Below are positions 7,449-16,149 of a DNA stretch of 56,268 nucleotides, piece after piece. The notes under the pieces are model-generated. The model was not told the DNA's origin. It did no database searches and worked only from the letters and a program-made list of their open reading frames with translations. Each line of letters starts with the position of its first letter. The first letter of the stretch is position 1. Source of the stretch: JAXDJJ01 sp034665745 (lineage in GTDB: Bacteria > Actinomycetota > CADDZG01 > WHSQ01). The position numbers were made by a program, and so were the translations under genes. The stretch is taken from positions 1 through 56,268 of the forward strand of contig JAXDJJ010000022.1 in assembly GCA_034665745.1 (NCBI GenBank), in the 5' to 3' direction.

Positions 7449-8609
7449 CGTTTTGCCGATGATCTCTTTCATGATCTCGGAGGTTCCGCCGCCGATGGGG
7501 CCGAGGCGCGAGTCGCGCCAAGCGCGTTGGGCGGGGAACTCCATCATGTATCCGTAGCCTCCGTGCACCTGGACGCACTCGTCGGCGACCTTGAACGCGA
7601 CCTCGCTCGTGTACAGCTTCGCCATCGCGACCTCTTTGATCGGGTTCTCTCCGGCGATGTACTTGCGCAATGCGCTGTAGGTGAGGGCCCGGCCCGCTTC
7701 GATACGTGTGGCCATGTCTGCGAAGCGGTGGCGCCAGACCTGGAACTTGCCGATCGGGCGTTTGAACGCGGTCCGATCCAGCGCGTATGCCTTCGCCACC
7801 TCGTAGGTCATCTGCGCGCCGGCGACCTGGGCAAGGGCCATGATCAATCGTTCCCACGCGAAGTTCTGCATGATCGCAAGGAAGCCCGCTCCTTCGTCTC
7901 CGAGACGGTTCGCGTCGGGCACGCGCACGTCGGCGAAGGTGAGCTCGCCCGTCTGGCCTGAACGCCAGCCAAGCATGGGCATCCGCCGGGACGAGAACCC
8001 AGGTGTGTCGGTGTCGACCACGAACAGAGTGATGCCCGAGTGTCCTTGGTCCGGATCGGTCTTGACCGCGACCACGATGAAGTCGGCCCACGAGCCGTTC
8101 GTGATGAATATCTTCGAACCGTTGATGATCCAGTCATCGCCCTCGCGAACAGCCCGGGTCTTGATCCCTGCTACATCGGAGCCTGCGTCCGGCTCGGTGA
8201 CCGCGAGCCCACCGACGATGTCGCCGGCGATCGCCGGAGCGAGCCACCGCTTGTGCTGCTCGGGAGTGCCGAAGTTGGATACGTAGAGGGTCGCCAGATC
8301 CTTATGCCCCCCGAGCGAGGACGAGACCCCGGCCGAGCCGCAGCGGGCGAACTCCTCGGTCACCACCGCGTCGGCTAGGTAGTCCGGCCCCGAACCGCCC
8401 ACATCCTCCGGATACTTCAAGCCGAAGAAGCCGAGGTCACCTACCCGCTTGAAGATCTCGCGCGGGAACGCCTCTGCGGCCTCCCACTCCTGGGCGTTGG
8501 GGAGCAACTCCTTCTCGACGAACGCACGAACCTGAGTGCGGAGGGCCTCGTGGTCCTCATTGAAGAGGTCTGCATGAGCTGAAGGCTTCTGAGAAGGGTC
8601 GGGTTTCAC
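7437..8609 (-). CDS. Acyl-CoA dehydrogenase
   Basis: A 390-residue FAD flavoenzyme with the full acyl-CoA dehydrogenase fold. The signatures GLAVTEPDAGSDVAG and the C-terminal GYGYMMEFPAQRAWRDSRL are present, and the glutamate of the latter is the expected catalytic base. The product is a trans-2-enoyl-CoA, with electrons passed to ETF. The GTG start overlaps the stop of the upstream paralogue as GTGA, so the two are coupled and may act on related acyl chains. Which acyl-CoA is used cannot be read from the sequence; branched-chain acyl-CoA is plausible given the BCKDH genes at 34704-38032, but that is inference. Confidence 0.93.
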   Translation of the reverse strand: MKPDPSQKPSAHADLFNEDHEALRTQVRAFVEKELLPNAQEWEAAEAFPREIFKRVGDLGFFGLKYPEDVGGSGPDYLADAVVTEEFARCGSAGVSSSLGGHKDLATLYVSNFGTPEQHKRWLAPAIAGDIVGGLAVTEPDAGSDVAGIKTRAVREGDDWIINGSKIFITNGSWADFIVVAVKTDPDQGHSGITLFVVDTDTPGFSSRRMPMLGWRSGQTGELTFADVRVPDANRLGDEGAGFLAIMQNFAWERLIMALAQVAGAQMTYEVAKAYALDRTAFKRPIGKFQVWRHRFADMATRIEAGRALTYSALRKYIAGENPIKEVAMAKLYTSEVAFKVADECVQVHGGYGYMMEFPAQRAWRDSRLGPIGGGTSEIMKEIIGKTLGL

Positions 8610-9748
8610 AGGCCCTCCATCCGACCGATGACCTCACGCATGACCTCGTCGGTGCCACCGCCGATGCGGATCAGTCGGCTATCGCGCCAGCCGCGTTGGA
8701 TCGGGACCTCCATCGAGTAGCCATAGCCCCCGAATATCTGAAGGGCCCGGTCCGCGGTCCTGAATGCGACCTCGCCGGTTAGGAGTTTGGCCATCGTGAT
8801 CTCGCGGACGGGGTAGTCGCCGCGCGCGACCTTCACCGCGGCGTCGTACACGAGTTGCTGCGCGGCCTCCACCTCGGTGGCCATGTCTGCTAGTTCGTGA
8901 CGGATCACTTGATGCTTCGCGATCGGCTTGCCGAAGGTCTCGCGCTGCAACGCGTACGCGATCGCCCCTTCGAGCGCGCGCCGAGCGCCTTCGATCGATC
9001 CGGCAGCTCCAACCAAGCGTTCACCCTGTAGCTCCCACGAGATGTTGTAGAAGCCTTCGCCCTGTTTACCGAGCAGGTTCTCATCGGGGACGAACATGTC
9101 GGTGAACGAGATCTCGCCGGTGTCGGATGCGTGCATGCCGACCTTGTCCAGGGTGCGCTCGACCTTGTAGCCGGGCGTGTTCGTCTCCACGATGAAAAGG
9201 GAGATGCCCTGGTGACCGGCTTCACGGTCCGTCTTGGCCACGAGGGTCATCGCATGAGCACGCTTACCGTTCGTGATGAAAATCTTGCGGCCGTTGACGA
9301 TCCATCCACCGTCGACCTTCTCTGCGAACGTCGAGATGTTCTGGACGTCGGAGCCAGCGTCGGGCTCGGTGATACCAAGACAGAAGATCGTCTCGCCCTT
9401 GATCGCGGGAACGAGATAGCGCTGCTTCTGCTCCTCGGTGCCGAACTTGTAGAGAGGCGGCACGGCCATATCGGTCTGCACGGCGATGGCCATCGCCAGG
9501 CCCCCGGAACCGCTGCGGGTCATCTCCTCGGCTAGAACGATATTGCAGAGGTAGTCGCCCCCGCCGCCGCCGTACGTCTGGGGATAGGCGAGGCCCAAGA
9601 ATCCCAGCTCGCCCATGCGCGAGAAGACCCAGTCCGGGAAGTACTTGTCCTTCTCCCACTCGGCGGCGTTCGGGGCAAGCTCCGCTTCGACGAACGCACG
9701 GATCGACTTCCGGAGCTCGTCGTGCTCGGCGTTGAAAGGCCAGGCCAT
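8606..9748 (-). CDS. Acyl-CoA dehydrogenase (upstream paralogue)
   Basis: A 380-residue acyl-CoA dehydrogenase paralogous to the gene at 7437. It has ITEPDAGSDVQN and a C-terminal GYGYSMEVPIQRGWRDSRL block with the catalytic Glu. I take the ATG at 9748, where MAWPFNAEHDEL aligns with family N-termini; the longer open reading to 9865 runs into the divergent nitrobindin-like gene. No strong ribosome site is seen, so a leaderless or very short leader is possible. First gene of the two-gene unit. Confidence 0.92.
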   Translation of the reverse strand: MAWPFNAEHDELRKSIRAFVEAELAPNAAEWEKDKYFPDWVFSRMGELGFLGLAYPQTYGGGGGDYLCNIVLAEEMTRSGSGGLAMAIAVQTDMAVPPLYKFGTEEQKQRYLVPAIKGETIFCLGITEPDAGSDVQNISTFAEKVDGGWIVNGRKIFITNGKRAHAMTLVAKTDREAGHQGISLFIVETNTPGYKVERTLDKVGMHASDTGEISFTDMFVPDENLLGKQGEGFYNISWELQGERLVGAAGSIEGARRALEGAIAYALQRETFGKPIAKHQVIRHELADMATEVEAAQQLVYDAAVKVARGDYPVREITMAKLLTGEVAFRTADRALQIFGGYGYSMEVPIQRGWRDSRLIRIGGGTDEVMREVIGRMEGL

Positions 9749-9791
9749 GGCGAAGACATTAGCGTCCTGGAGCCGCCCGTAAGGTTGAGGG

Positions 9792-10268
9792 ATGCCGACT
9801 CCCGAGATGCACGAAGCGTTGACACCCGTTGCGTGGCTACTCGGGACCTGGCGAGGGCAGGGCAAGGGGATCTACCCGACGATCGATGACTTTGCTTACG
9901 AGGAAGAGCTCACCTTCTGGCACGCCGGCAAGCCCGCCATGCCGTACACCTCGAAGACGTGGTCGCCGGATGACGGCAGGGCCTTGCACGCGGAGATGGG
10001 CTACTGGCGTCCTCAATCCGATGGCTCGATCGAGGTGGTGATCGCTCACAGCTTCGGGCTCACGGAGATCATGCATGGCACTCATTCGGGCGAGCGCGTG
10101 AGTCTCGAGAGCGTGTCCTTCGGCGCGACCCCGACCGCGAAACAAGTGACGTCGGAAACGCGTGTGCTCGAGCTACGCGATGGGGCGTTGACCTACGAGA
10201 TGAGCATGGACTTTGGCGGCCAAGGACTCCAGAACCACCTGTCGGCTAGCTTGTCAAAGCTTTCCTAA
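9792..10268 (+). CDS. Nitrobindin-like heme-binding beta-barrel protein
   Basis: A 158-residue protein of the nitrobindin/THAP4 C-terminal-like family (formerly DUF1794). The signature GTWRGQGKGIYP at about 18-29 and the EMGYWRP strand are clear. The C-terminal NHLSASL block carries H149, which corresponds to the proximal heme ligand of nitrobindins. These proteins bind ferric heme and have been linked to NO or peroxynitrite scavenging. A GAGGG ribosome site precedes the ATG. It is divergent from the acyl-CoA dehydrogenases and overlaps the Nudix gene tail to tail by 23 bases. Confidence 0.87.
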   Translation: MPTPEMHEALTPVAWLLGTWRGQGKGIYPTIDDFAYEEELTFWHAGKPAMPYTSKTWSPDDGRALHAEMGYWRPQSDGSIEVVIAHSFGLTEIMHGTHSGERVSLESVSFGATPTAKQVTSETRVLELRDGALTYEMSMDFGGQGLQNHLSASLSKLS

Positions 10269-10743
10269 CGAGTTCGCGATCGTGATCCCACGCGAAGTCG
10301 ATCGCATCTAATTCGTCCAGGGTCACCCAACGGACCTCGGCGACGTCGTCGGCCGCAACCGGTTCGCCAGACGAGTTCCTGACGATGAAGCCCATCGCAA
10401 GGGTCCAGTCGCCGGTCTCCCCGTAGCGATGAGGCATGGCTTGAACGAAGTCTGCGAACGACACCTCGATCGTCATCCCGAGTTCTTCGTCGACCTCGCG
10501 CTTGAGGCCGGCGATCGGGTCTTCGTCGGGATCGAGGAAACCTCCGGGGATGTCGAAACGGTTCTTCTCGGGTTCACGCGCGCGTTTCGTGATCAACGCC
10601 TTGCCGTCGCGGACGATCACGGCACCTGCCGTGGGGGCCGCGTTGTGGTACCAGGTCTTGTCACAGTTCGGGCAGTGGGCACCGCTGTCGTTACCAGCCG
10701 GCTCTAGCTCGGTGCCACAGTTAGGACAGAAACGGAAGGCCAT
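10246..10743 (-). CDS. Nudix hydrolase with N-terminal zinc ribbon
   Basis: A 165-residue protein. Four cysteines (C6, C9, C24, C27) form a zinc ribbon like that of NudC-type proteins. A Nudix box (G68-x5-E74-x7-R82-E83-x2-E86-E87-x-G89) lies in the centre. The zinc ribbon with this layout suggests NAD- or nucleoside-diphosphate-linked substrates, but the NudC-specific C-terminal motif is not evident, so the substrate is open. It starts with ATG at 10743, directly abutting the stop of the cobalamin adenosyltransferase gene. Confidence 0.88.
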   Translation of the reverse strand: MAFRFCPNCGTELEPAGNDSGAHCPNCDKTWYHNAAPTAGAVIVRDGKALITKRAREPEKNRFDIPGGFLDPDEDPIAGLKREVDEELGMTIEVSFADFVQAMPHRYGETGDWTLAMGFIVRNSSGEPVAADDVAEVRWVTLDELDAIDFAWDHDRELVRKALTS

Positions 10744-11301
10744 CTAGCGATCGCGCGATGGCTTGGCGCTCTTTCCTTCTTCAGCCTCCTGATAACGAGC
10801 GAGAACGAAAAGAAGGTCAGAAAGACGGTTGAGGTACCGAAGGATCTCCGGGTCGGGCACGGATCCTTGCTTGTCCATCGCAACCGCTTGACGCTCGGCG
10901 CGGCGGATCGTCGAGCGCGCGAGATCCAGCCCCGCGGAACCAAGGGTCTCACCGGGAAGGATGAACTCCTGGGGCAACGGATGCTCTGCGATGAGGGCAT
11001 CGATCTCATCCTCGAGACGAGGGGTCATCGACGGATCGATCTTCGACACGCCTTCTTGCAGTTTCGACTGGTTCTCAGCAGTCGTGGCCAGCTGCGCGCC
11101 GACGACGAACATCTCTCTTTGGATGCGTACGACGATGTCCTCGATACGGGGCACGAGTCCCCCCGCCCGAGCAACGCCAAGGGCGGAGACGGTTTCGTCG
11201 AGGGTCCCGTAGACCTCGGTGCGCTGATCGTCTTTAGCTACGCGGCCCCCGTAGAGCAACCCGGTGGTGCCGTCATCGCCCTTCTTCGTATAGATCTTCA
11301 C
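10744..11301 (-). CDS. ATP:cob(I)alamin adenosyltransferase, PduO type
   Basis: A 185-residue helical-bundle enzyme that transfers the 5'-deoxyadenosyl group of ATP to cob(I)alamin. The N-terminal KKGDDGTTGLLYGGRVAKDD motif binds ATP, and the central RAERQAVA helix carries the conserved Arg/Glu pair of the PduO family. It implies adenosylcobalamin-dependent enzymes elsewhere in the genome, for example methylmalonyl-CoA mutase, which would fit the branched-chain catabolism genes here. It follows the Mrp gene after 6 bases. Confidence 0.93.
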   Translation of the reverse strand: MKIYTKKGDDGTTGLLYGGRVAKDDQRTEVYGTLDETVSALGVARAGGLVPRIEDIVVRIQREMFVVGAQLATTAENQSKLQEGVSKIDPSMTPRLEDEIDALIAEHPLPQEFILPGETLGSAGLDLARSTIRRAERQAVAMDKQGSVPDPEILRYLNRLSDLLFVLARYQEAEEGKSAKPSRDR

Positions 11302-11307
11302 GACGGG

Positions 11308-12468
11308 TTAGTGAGAGTGCGAGTGTTCGTGTGAGTGCTGGTGACCGCCACCCATCGAGCCGCCGACGAGAGGCAGCGAGATCCGCTTGGACGGTTTCGG
11401 CCGCGGGGGCAGCAGGTTGACGAGTTCCTTGGCGGTCTGATCCAAGGCCTGTGCAACGTCGGAGTCGGGGTTCTGCAAGACGATGGGTGCTCCGGCATCG
11501 GCGAACTCGCGCAGTTGCGGGTCCATAGGGATCTGACCCAGCAGCGGGACGTGCAGTTTGTCTGCAAGGACCTGGCCGCCGCCTTCGCCGAACAACCGGT
11601 ACTGCTTGCCGTCGTCGCCCGTGAACCAACTCATGTTCTCGACGACACCGGTGACCTTCAGCCCGGTCTTCTCGGCCATGAACCCCGCGCGTTGCGCGAC
11701 CTTCTCGGAAACTGCTTGCGGAGTTGTTACGACCACCATCGCCGCGCCAGGCAGGAACTGCGCGATCGAGATGGATACGTCGCCGGTGCCGGGCGGAAGA
11801 TCGACCAAGAGATAGTCGGGCTCGTCCCAGTGAACGTCACTCAAGAACTGCTGCAGAGCTTTGTGCAACATGGGGCCGCGCCACACGACGGGGTTGTCTT
11901 CGGTGGTGAAGAGACCGATCGAGACGACCTTGATACCGAACACCTCGGGCGGCATGATCATGTCGTCGACCACGGTCGGGCGTTCGTGGATGCCCAGCAT
12001 CCGAGGGATCGAGAAGCCCCACACGTCTGCGTCCAAGAGACCGACGGTGTGACCGAGCTTCGACAGAGAAGCAGCCAGGTTCACCGTCGTCGTGGACTTT
12101 CCGACGCCACCCTTGCCCGACCCGACCGCGATCACCTGTGTTGGGGAATCGCTACGGGCGAACGGTGCAGGGGCATCCTTGCGAAGACCGCCGATCAGTG
12201 ATTGCCGCTCCTCGTCCGTCATCGACGTCAGCTCGACCGTGACATTGGTGATGTCTGAGTAGGTCTCCTTGAGCTTGGCAGGGATGACGCTGTGGAAGTA
12301 ATCCTTCAAAGGGCATCCCGGGATCGTCAGGGCGATCAGCACCGTGACCTCCGAGCCCTTGATATCGATCTTGCGAACCATGTTGAGCTCGTTGAGCCCG
12401 CGGTGTAGCTCGGGATCCTGGATCTCGCCGAGAACGGCGGAGATCTGCTCACTAGAGGGCATGGGCAT
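11308..12468 (-). CDS. mrp: Mrp/ApbC-family P-loop ATPase, Fe-S carrier homologue
   Basis: A 386-residue protein. An N-terminal MIP18/DUF59 domain (about 7-80, with GCP at 51-53) precedes a deviant-Walker P-loop domain with GSGKGGVGKS at 116-125. The family inserts or carries [4Fe-4S] clusters. The usual CxxC cluster-binding pair after the NMS motif is absent: residues 279-298 read S-W-F-T-G-D-D-G and then the LFGEGGG block without cysteine. Several actinobacterial homologues share this as I recall. The C-terminus ends in a His/Ser tail (HQHSHEHSHSH), perhaps an alternative metal site. Head of a run with the adenosyltransferase and Nudix genes. Confidence 0.9.
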   Translation of the reverse strand: MPMPSSEQISAVLGEIQDPELHRGLNELNMVRKIDIKGSEVTVLIALTIPGCPLKDYFHSVIPAKLKETYSDITNVTVELTSMTDEERQSLIGGLRKDAPAPFARSDSPTQVIAVGSGKGGVGKSTTTVNLAASLSKLGHTVGLLDADVWGFSIPRMLGIHERPTVVDDMIMPPEVFGIKVVSIGLFTTEDNPVVWRGPMLHKALQQFLSDVHWDEPDYLLVDLPPGTGDVSISIAQFLPGAAMVVVTTPQAVSEKVAQRAGFMAEKTGLKVTGVVENMSWFTGDDGKQYRLFGEGGGQVLADKLHVPLLGQIPMDPQLREFADAGAPIVLQNPDSDVAQALDQTAKELVNLLPPRPKPSKRISLPLVGGSMGGGHQHSHEHSHSH

Positions 12469-12541
12469 CCTGGAGGGCTCCTATCGGGTTCATGGTTGTT
12501 GCTTACTCAAGCGTAAGCGACCCACGACACAGAGGTATTCC

Positions 12542-13450
12542 CTAAACGAGCAGGTCCAGAGAGTTCGGGATGGACCTGATCATCACTCGATCCACGTCAC
12601 CGAGGTAGTCGCCGTCTACCTGCACCGGCATCGGCTCGGTCGCCCTGAGGTTCCCCTCTCGTACATCTGTCACATATCTCGAGTTCTTCCACCGCACGTG
12701 CGCGCGACTGATGAACACCGACCACGCGATGCGAGGGATCGTCGAAGCATGGACCGTGGTCATCCCCAAGAAGTCGAGACCCTTCTCGAGGCTGGCCTCT
12801 GGGCAAGCATCGACGGCGAACCGTCCGAAGTACGTGAAAGGCCGAGCGTTGCAGACGATCGCGAACAGGACCTTCTCCGGCGGGGCCGAGCCCGCTTCCA
12901 TCGTGATGTTCGGCTCGGCTCCCCGGTACCGCGAGAAACCTGCCCCCAACGCGTGCTTCAGGAAGGTGAGATCGGCATGTTTGAGTTTCCCTTCATGGTC
13001 GGCCTCGACGCGCTTCACGACCTCGGCATCTAGTCCCATCCCGCAAGAGAAGAGGAAGTAGCGCGCACCGATCCGGCCGACGTTGATGCGGCGTTTGGTT
13101 CCGCTGCGTAGGTGTGAAGCCGCGAAGGCAACGGCTTCGACCGGATCCGCGGGAACCCCCAAGGCTCGTGCGAGGACGTTGGTACTTCCGCCTGGGATGA
13201 CTCCGAGGGCGACGTCTGTCTCGACGAGATCTTGGGCGGCTTCGTTGATGGTTCCGTCCCCCCCGAACGCAAGCACAGCATCGAAACCTTGATCTACGGC
13301 GTCGCGTGCGAGTTCGCTGGCGTGACCGCGCGCTTCCGTGTCGGCCACATCCAGCTTGAAATCCGCGGACAAGGCTTTGACGATCACTTCCTTGGTGCGG
13401 TTCGAGACCGAACCGGCGCGGGCGTTCGAAATGAGGAGAACCCGTTTCAC
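12542..13450 (-). CDS. Diacylglycerol kinase-family lipid kinase
   Basis: A 302-residue lipid kinase with a DAGK catalytic domain. The nucleotide motif GGDGTINEAA (63-72) and the following VIPGGSTNVLARALG are intact. The C-terminal beta-sandwich carries FSCGMGLDAEVV. Members phosphorylate diacylglycerol, sphingoid bases or related lipids; YegS/DgkB-type is the nearest description. It is separated from mrp by 73 bases and is divergent from the DUF2505 gene. Confidence 0.9.
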   Translation of the reverse strand: MKRVLLISNARAGSVSNRTKEVIVKALSADFKLDVADTEARGHASELARDAVDQGFDAVLAFGGDGTINEAAQDLVETDVALGVIPGGSTNVLARALGVPADPVEAVAFAASHLRSGTKRRINVGRIGARYFLFSCGMGLDAEVVKRVEADHEGKLKHADLTFLKHALGAGFSRYRGAEPNITMEAGSAPPEKVLFAIVCNARPFTYFGRFAVDACPEASLEKGLDFLGMTTVHASTIPRIAWSVFISRAHVRWKNSRYVTDVREGNLRATEPMPVQVDGDYLGDVDRVMIRSIPNSLDLLV

Positions 13451-13503
13451 GGGCGGATGCTAGTGCCTGCTCTGCAAGGCCGGGCCGTTATCCTCAATCC
13501 TCG

Positions 13504-14001
13504 ATGAGATTCGAGCTGAGCCATCCTTTCGACGTATCACCCGACAAAGTGTCTCGCGCGATGTTCGATCCCACCTTCCAAGCCACCTTGACCGACATCG
13601 GCGACCTCCACGATCGCAAGGTGCTCTCGGTAGAGGAAGCTCCCGACGGCACAGTGCTGCGTAAGGTTCGGTGCGTTCTCGCCCTCGAGATCTCCGGGAT
13701 AGCGAAGTCGATGCTCGGTGATTCCGACCCTGCGTGGGTCCAAGAGGAACGGTGGGATGCGGACCGGACCCACTGTGACTGGGTCATCCACCCCGAGGTT
13801 GCCGCCGATCTCTTGTCTGCCTCGGGGACCATCGACATCATCGGCTCCGAGGACAAAGCCTCCAGAGCCGTCACCGGAGAGGTGAAGGTCCGCGTGCCTC
13901 TTTATGGGGGGAAGGTCGAAGGGTGGATCGTTGCCGGGGTCACGAGGGCCTACGACGAGGAAGCCGCCCTGCTCGGCTCCTGGCTGGAACGCGAAAAATA
14001 A
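13504..14001 (+). CDS. DUF2505 (START-like fold) protein
   Basis: A 165-residue protein matching the actinobacterial DUF2505 family, related to START/polyketide-cyclase helix-grip proteins. The start MRFELSHPFDVSPDKV and the C-terminal VEGWIVAGVTRAYDEEAALLG block are characteristic. No catalytic residue is known. Function is unknown; a hydrophobic-ligand cavity is likely from the fold. Its 3' end is 16 bases upstream of the GlnR box of glnA. Confidence 0.75.
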   Translation: MRFELSHPFDVSPDKVSRAMFDPTFQATLTDIGDLHDRKVLSVEEAPDGTVLRKVRCVLALEISGIAKSMLGDSDPAWVQEERWDADRTHCDWVIHPEVAADLLSASGTIDIIGSEDKASRAVTGEVKVRVPLYGGKVEGWIVAGVTRAYDEEAALLGSWLEREK

Positions 14002-14017
14002 CCCTTTGCCCAACCTC

Positions 14018-14055
14018 GTAACCCGGCGGTAACAACCCTGAAACTCCAAAGAAAT
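14018..14055 (+). promoter_or_regulatory. GlnR-type operator upstream of glnA
   Basis: Four 5-base units at exact 11-base periodicity: GTAAC at 14018, GTAAC at 14029, GAAAC at 14040 and GAAAT at 14051, each separated by 6 bases. This matches the actinobacterial GlnR box pattern gTnAc-n6-GaAAc repeated. It sits 58 bases upstream of the glnA start. The GlnR-like gene at 23307 is the expected binder. Confidence 0.8.
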
Positions 14056-14113
14056 GGCCGGCCCATACCGTGTCCGCTAACTTCACACGAAACACCTAGC
14101 AGGAGGGGAATGA

Positions 14114-15538
14114 ATGGCAGCTAGTCCATCCGATGTGCTGAAGCTGGGCCAACAGAACGGGGCGCAGTTCGTAGACATCCGGTTCTGTGACCTACCCGGC
14201 TTGATGCAGCACTTCTCGATGCCGTTCGAGGAATTCACGGAGGAGGCGTTCGAGGAAGGCTTCGGCTTCGACGGTTCGTCGATCCGCGGCTTCCAGGAGA
14301 TCCAGGAGTCGGACATGATCCTGGTACCGGACCCAGAGACGGCAGTCATGGATCCGTTCCGCCAGCATCCGACGTTGATCATCAACGCGTTCGTCAAAGA
14401 CCCGCTGACCGGTGAGCACTACACGCGCGATCCGCGCTACGTCGCGCGCAAGGCTCAGGACTACCTGATCGGCACGGGCATCGCCGACACCGCCTACTTC
14501 GGACCGGAGGCCGAGTTCTACATCTTCGACTCGATCCGTTTCGATCAGAACCAGCACTCGAGCTACCACTACATCGGTGCGGTCGAGGGCGTGTGGAACT
14601 CGGGGGCCGAAGAGGGCGGCCACAACCTCGGCTACAAGCCTCGTTACAAAGAGGGCTATTTCCCGGTCCCGCCGATGGACCACTACCAGGACCTGCGCAG
14701 CGAGATGACTCTCGTGCTGCGCGAGCTCGGGATCCCTGTCGAGGTTCACCACCACGAGGTCGGTACCGGTGGCCAGGCCGAGATCGACATGGGCTTCTCT
14801 CCGCTGTTGGAGATGGCCGACCGCATGATGCTCTACAAGTACGTCGTCAAGAACGTTGGACTTCGCGCCGGCAAGACGATCACGTTCATGCCGAAGCCGA
14901 TCTTCCAGGACAACGGTTCCGGGATGCACGTTCACCAGAGCCTCTGGAAAGACGGCGAGTCGTTGATGTGGGACGAGCTGGGTTACGCACAGCTGTCCGA
15001 CACCGCGCGCTGGTACATCGGTGGTCTGCTCGAGCACGCCGGTTCGTTGCTCGCTCTGTGTGCACCGACCACGAACAGCTACAAGCGACTGGTGCCGGGG
15101 TACGAAGCGCCGGTGAACCTCGTGTACTCACAGCGGAACCGGTCTGCCGCGGTCCGCATCCCGCTGTACTCGAAGTCGCCGAAGTCCAAGCGCATCGAGT
15201 TCAGGTGTCCGGATCCGTCGGCGAACCCGTACCTGGCGTTCTCGGCCCTACTGATGGCCGGGCTCGACGGGGTGCGCAACAAGACCGAACCACCCGAGCC
15301 CGTCGACAAGGACCTCTACGAGTTGCCGCCGGAGGAACTCGCGAGCGTTCCGCAGGTGCCGGCTTCGCTCGATGCCGCGCTCGACGCGTTGGAAGCCGAC
15401 CACGATTACCTGCTCGAAGGTGGCGTGTTCACTCAAGACGTGATCGATCACTGGATCGACTACAAGCGGGTGCACGAGGTGGACGAGATGCGCCTTCGTC
15501 CCCACCCGCACGAGTTCGCGCTGTACTACGACCTGTAA
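14114..15538 (+). CDS. glnA: Glutamine synthetase type I
   Basis: A 474-residue GSI-beta glutamine synthetase that makes glutamine from glutamate, ammonia and ATP in a cytoplasmic dodecamer. GFDGSSIRGF, the metal-binding GPEAEFYIFD, NGSGMHVHQS and NRSAAVRIP motifs are all present. The adenylylation site is kept as KDLYELPPEE with Tyr402, which fits the glnE gene at 16835. AGGAGGGG precedes the ATG. A GlnR-type box lies upstream and a strong hairpin terminator follows the stop. The length equals the family norm. Confidence 0.98.
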   Translation: MAASPSDVLKLGQQNGAQFVDIRFCDLPGLMQHFSMPFEEFTEEAFEEGFGFDGSSIRGFQEIQESDMILVPDPETAVMDPFRQHPTLIINAFVKDPLTGEHYTRDPRYVARKAQDYLIGTGIADTAYFGPEAEFYIFDSIRFDQNQHSSYHYIGAVEGVWNSGAEEGGHNLGYKPRYKEGYFPVPPMDHYQDLRSEMTLVLRELGIPVEVHHHEVGTGGQAEIDMGFSPLLEMADRMMLYKYVVKNVGLRAGKTITFMPKPIFQDNGSGMHVHQSLWKDGESLMWDELGYAQLSDTARWYIGGLLEHAGSLLALCAPTTNSYKRLVPGYEAPVNLVYSQRNRSAAVRIPLYSKSPKSKRIEFRCPDPSANPYLAFSALLMAGLDGVRNKTEPPEPVDKDLYELPPEELASVPQVPASLDAALDALEADHDYLLEGGVFTQDVIDHWIDYKRVHEVDEMRLRPHPHEFALYYDL

Positions 15539-15555
15539 GCCACGGTCTAACTAAG

Positions 15556-15586
15556 AAAGGCCCCTGCCGAGTCGGCAGGGGCCTTT
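15556..15586 (+). terminator. Rho-independent terminator of glnA
   Basis: A perfect inverted repeat with 13-base arms (AAAGGCCCCTGCC and its complement) around a 5-base GAGTC loop, beginning 17 bases after the glnA stop and followed by TCTCGTTCT. The flanking A and T runs suit a bidirectional terminator, which would also serve the convergent gene at 15593. Confidence 0.88.
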
Positions 15587-15592
15587 CTCGTT

Positions 15593-16096
15593 CTAGATGT
15601 GGTGAGAGACCATCCCGGAGTCGGGTGCGTCATCGTGTTCGAAAGTCGAGAGGTTGTAGACGGACGCATGCCAGCGGATCGTCTTCGAGCCGGCGGCTGC
15701 AACGTCGCTCCGCTTGAACGAGCATGAGGCACCGTTCGTTCCATCCCGCCGTGCCCGGCCGTTGGCCACAAATTCACCGTTCGGCTCGGTCGTAACGAGG
15801 CACTGCAATCCGTCATTGCCCTTGTTGATGTTGATCCCGAAATCGGCAGCATTGCCGCCCTTGGTGTCGAGGGTGAACCAGATCGTTCGGTCGGCGAGAG
15901 CACGAGTCGACCAGTCCTGCCACGCATGGATACCTACGACCAGCCGGGTATCGGTGTGGGACAACCGGGCCGTCTTGATATCTAGCTGGTCCGACCAGTC
16001 GTCCGGGTCGTCTTTCTTCTGGACATGCGCCGTGGCGCTGCCCGTGATGACGACGAGGGCCACAACCACACACGCCAGTATCCGTTTCGCCCGCAC
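15593..16096 (-). CDS. Secreted protein of a paralogous small family
   Basis: About 167 residues with a signal peptide (basic start, hydrophobic core, cleavage near GSATA). The mature part begins with a D-rich segment (KKDDPDDWSDQLDI) and reads as alternating beta strands, ending in DDAPDSGMVSHH. The same pattern (DPNDSASKLDI at the start, DRAPDTGG at the end) occurs in the secreted protein at 38047, so the two look homologous. I know no function; a calcium-binding beta-sandwich is a guess. GTG at 16096 gives a conventional signal peptide; GTG at 16120 is also open. It is convergent with glnA. Confidence 0.7.
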   Translation of the reverse strand: MRAKRILACVVVALVVITGSATAHVQKKDDPDDWSDQLDIKTARLSHTDTRLVVGIHAWQDWSTRALADRTIWFTLDTKGGNAADFGININKGNDGLQCLVTTEPNGEFVANGRARRDGTNGASCSFKRSDVAAAGSKTIRWHASVYNLSTFEHDDAPDSGMVSHHI

Positions 16097-16149
16097 GACC
16101 GGATAGTACCGGCACCGCACGCCTGCTGGTCCCCCGTTAGGGTTCGAAG

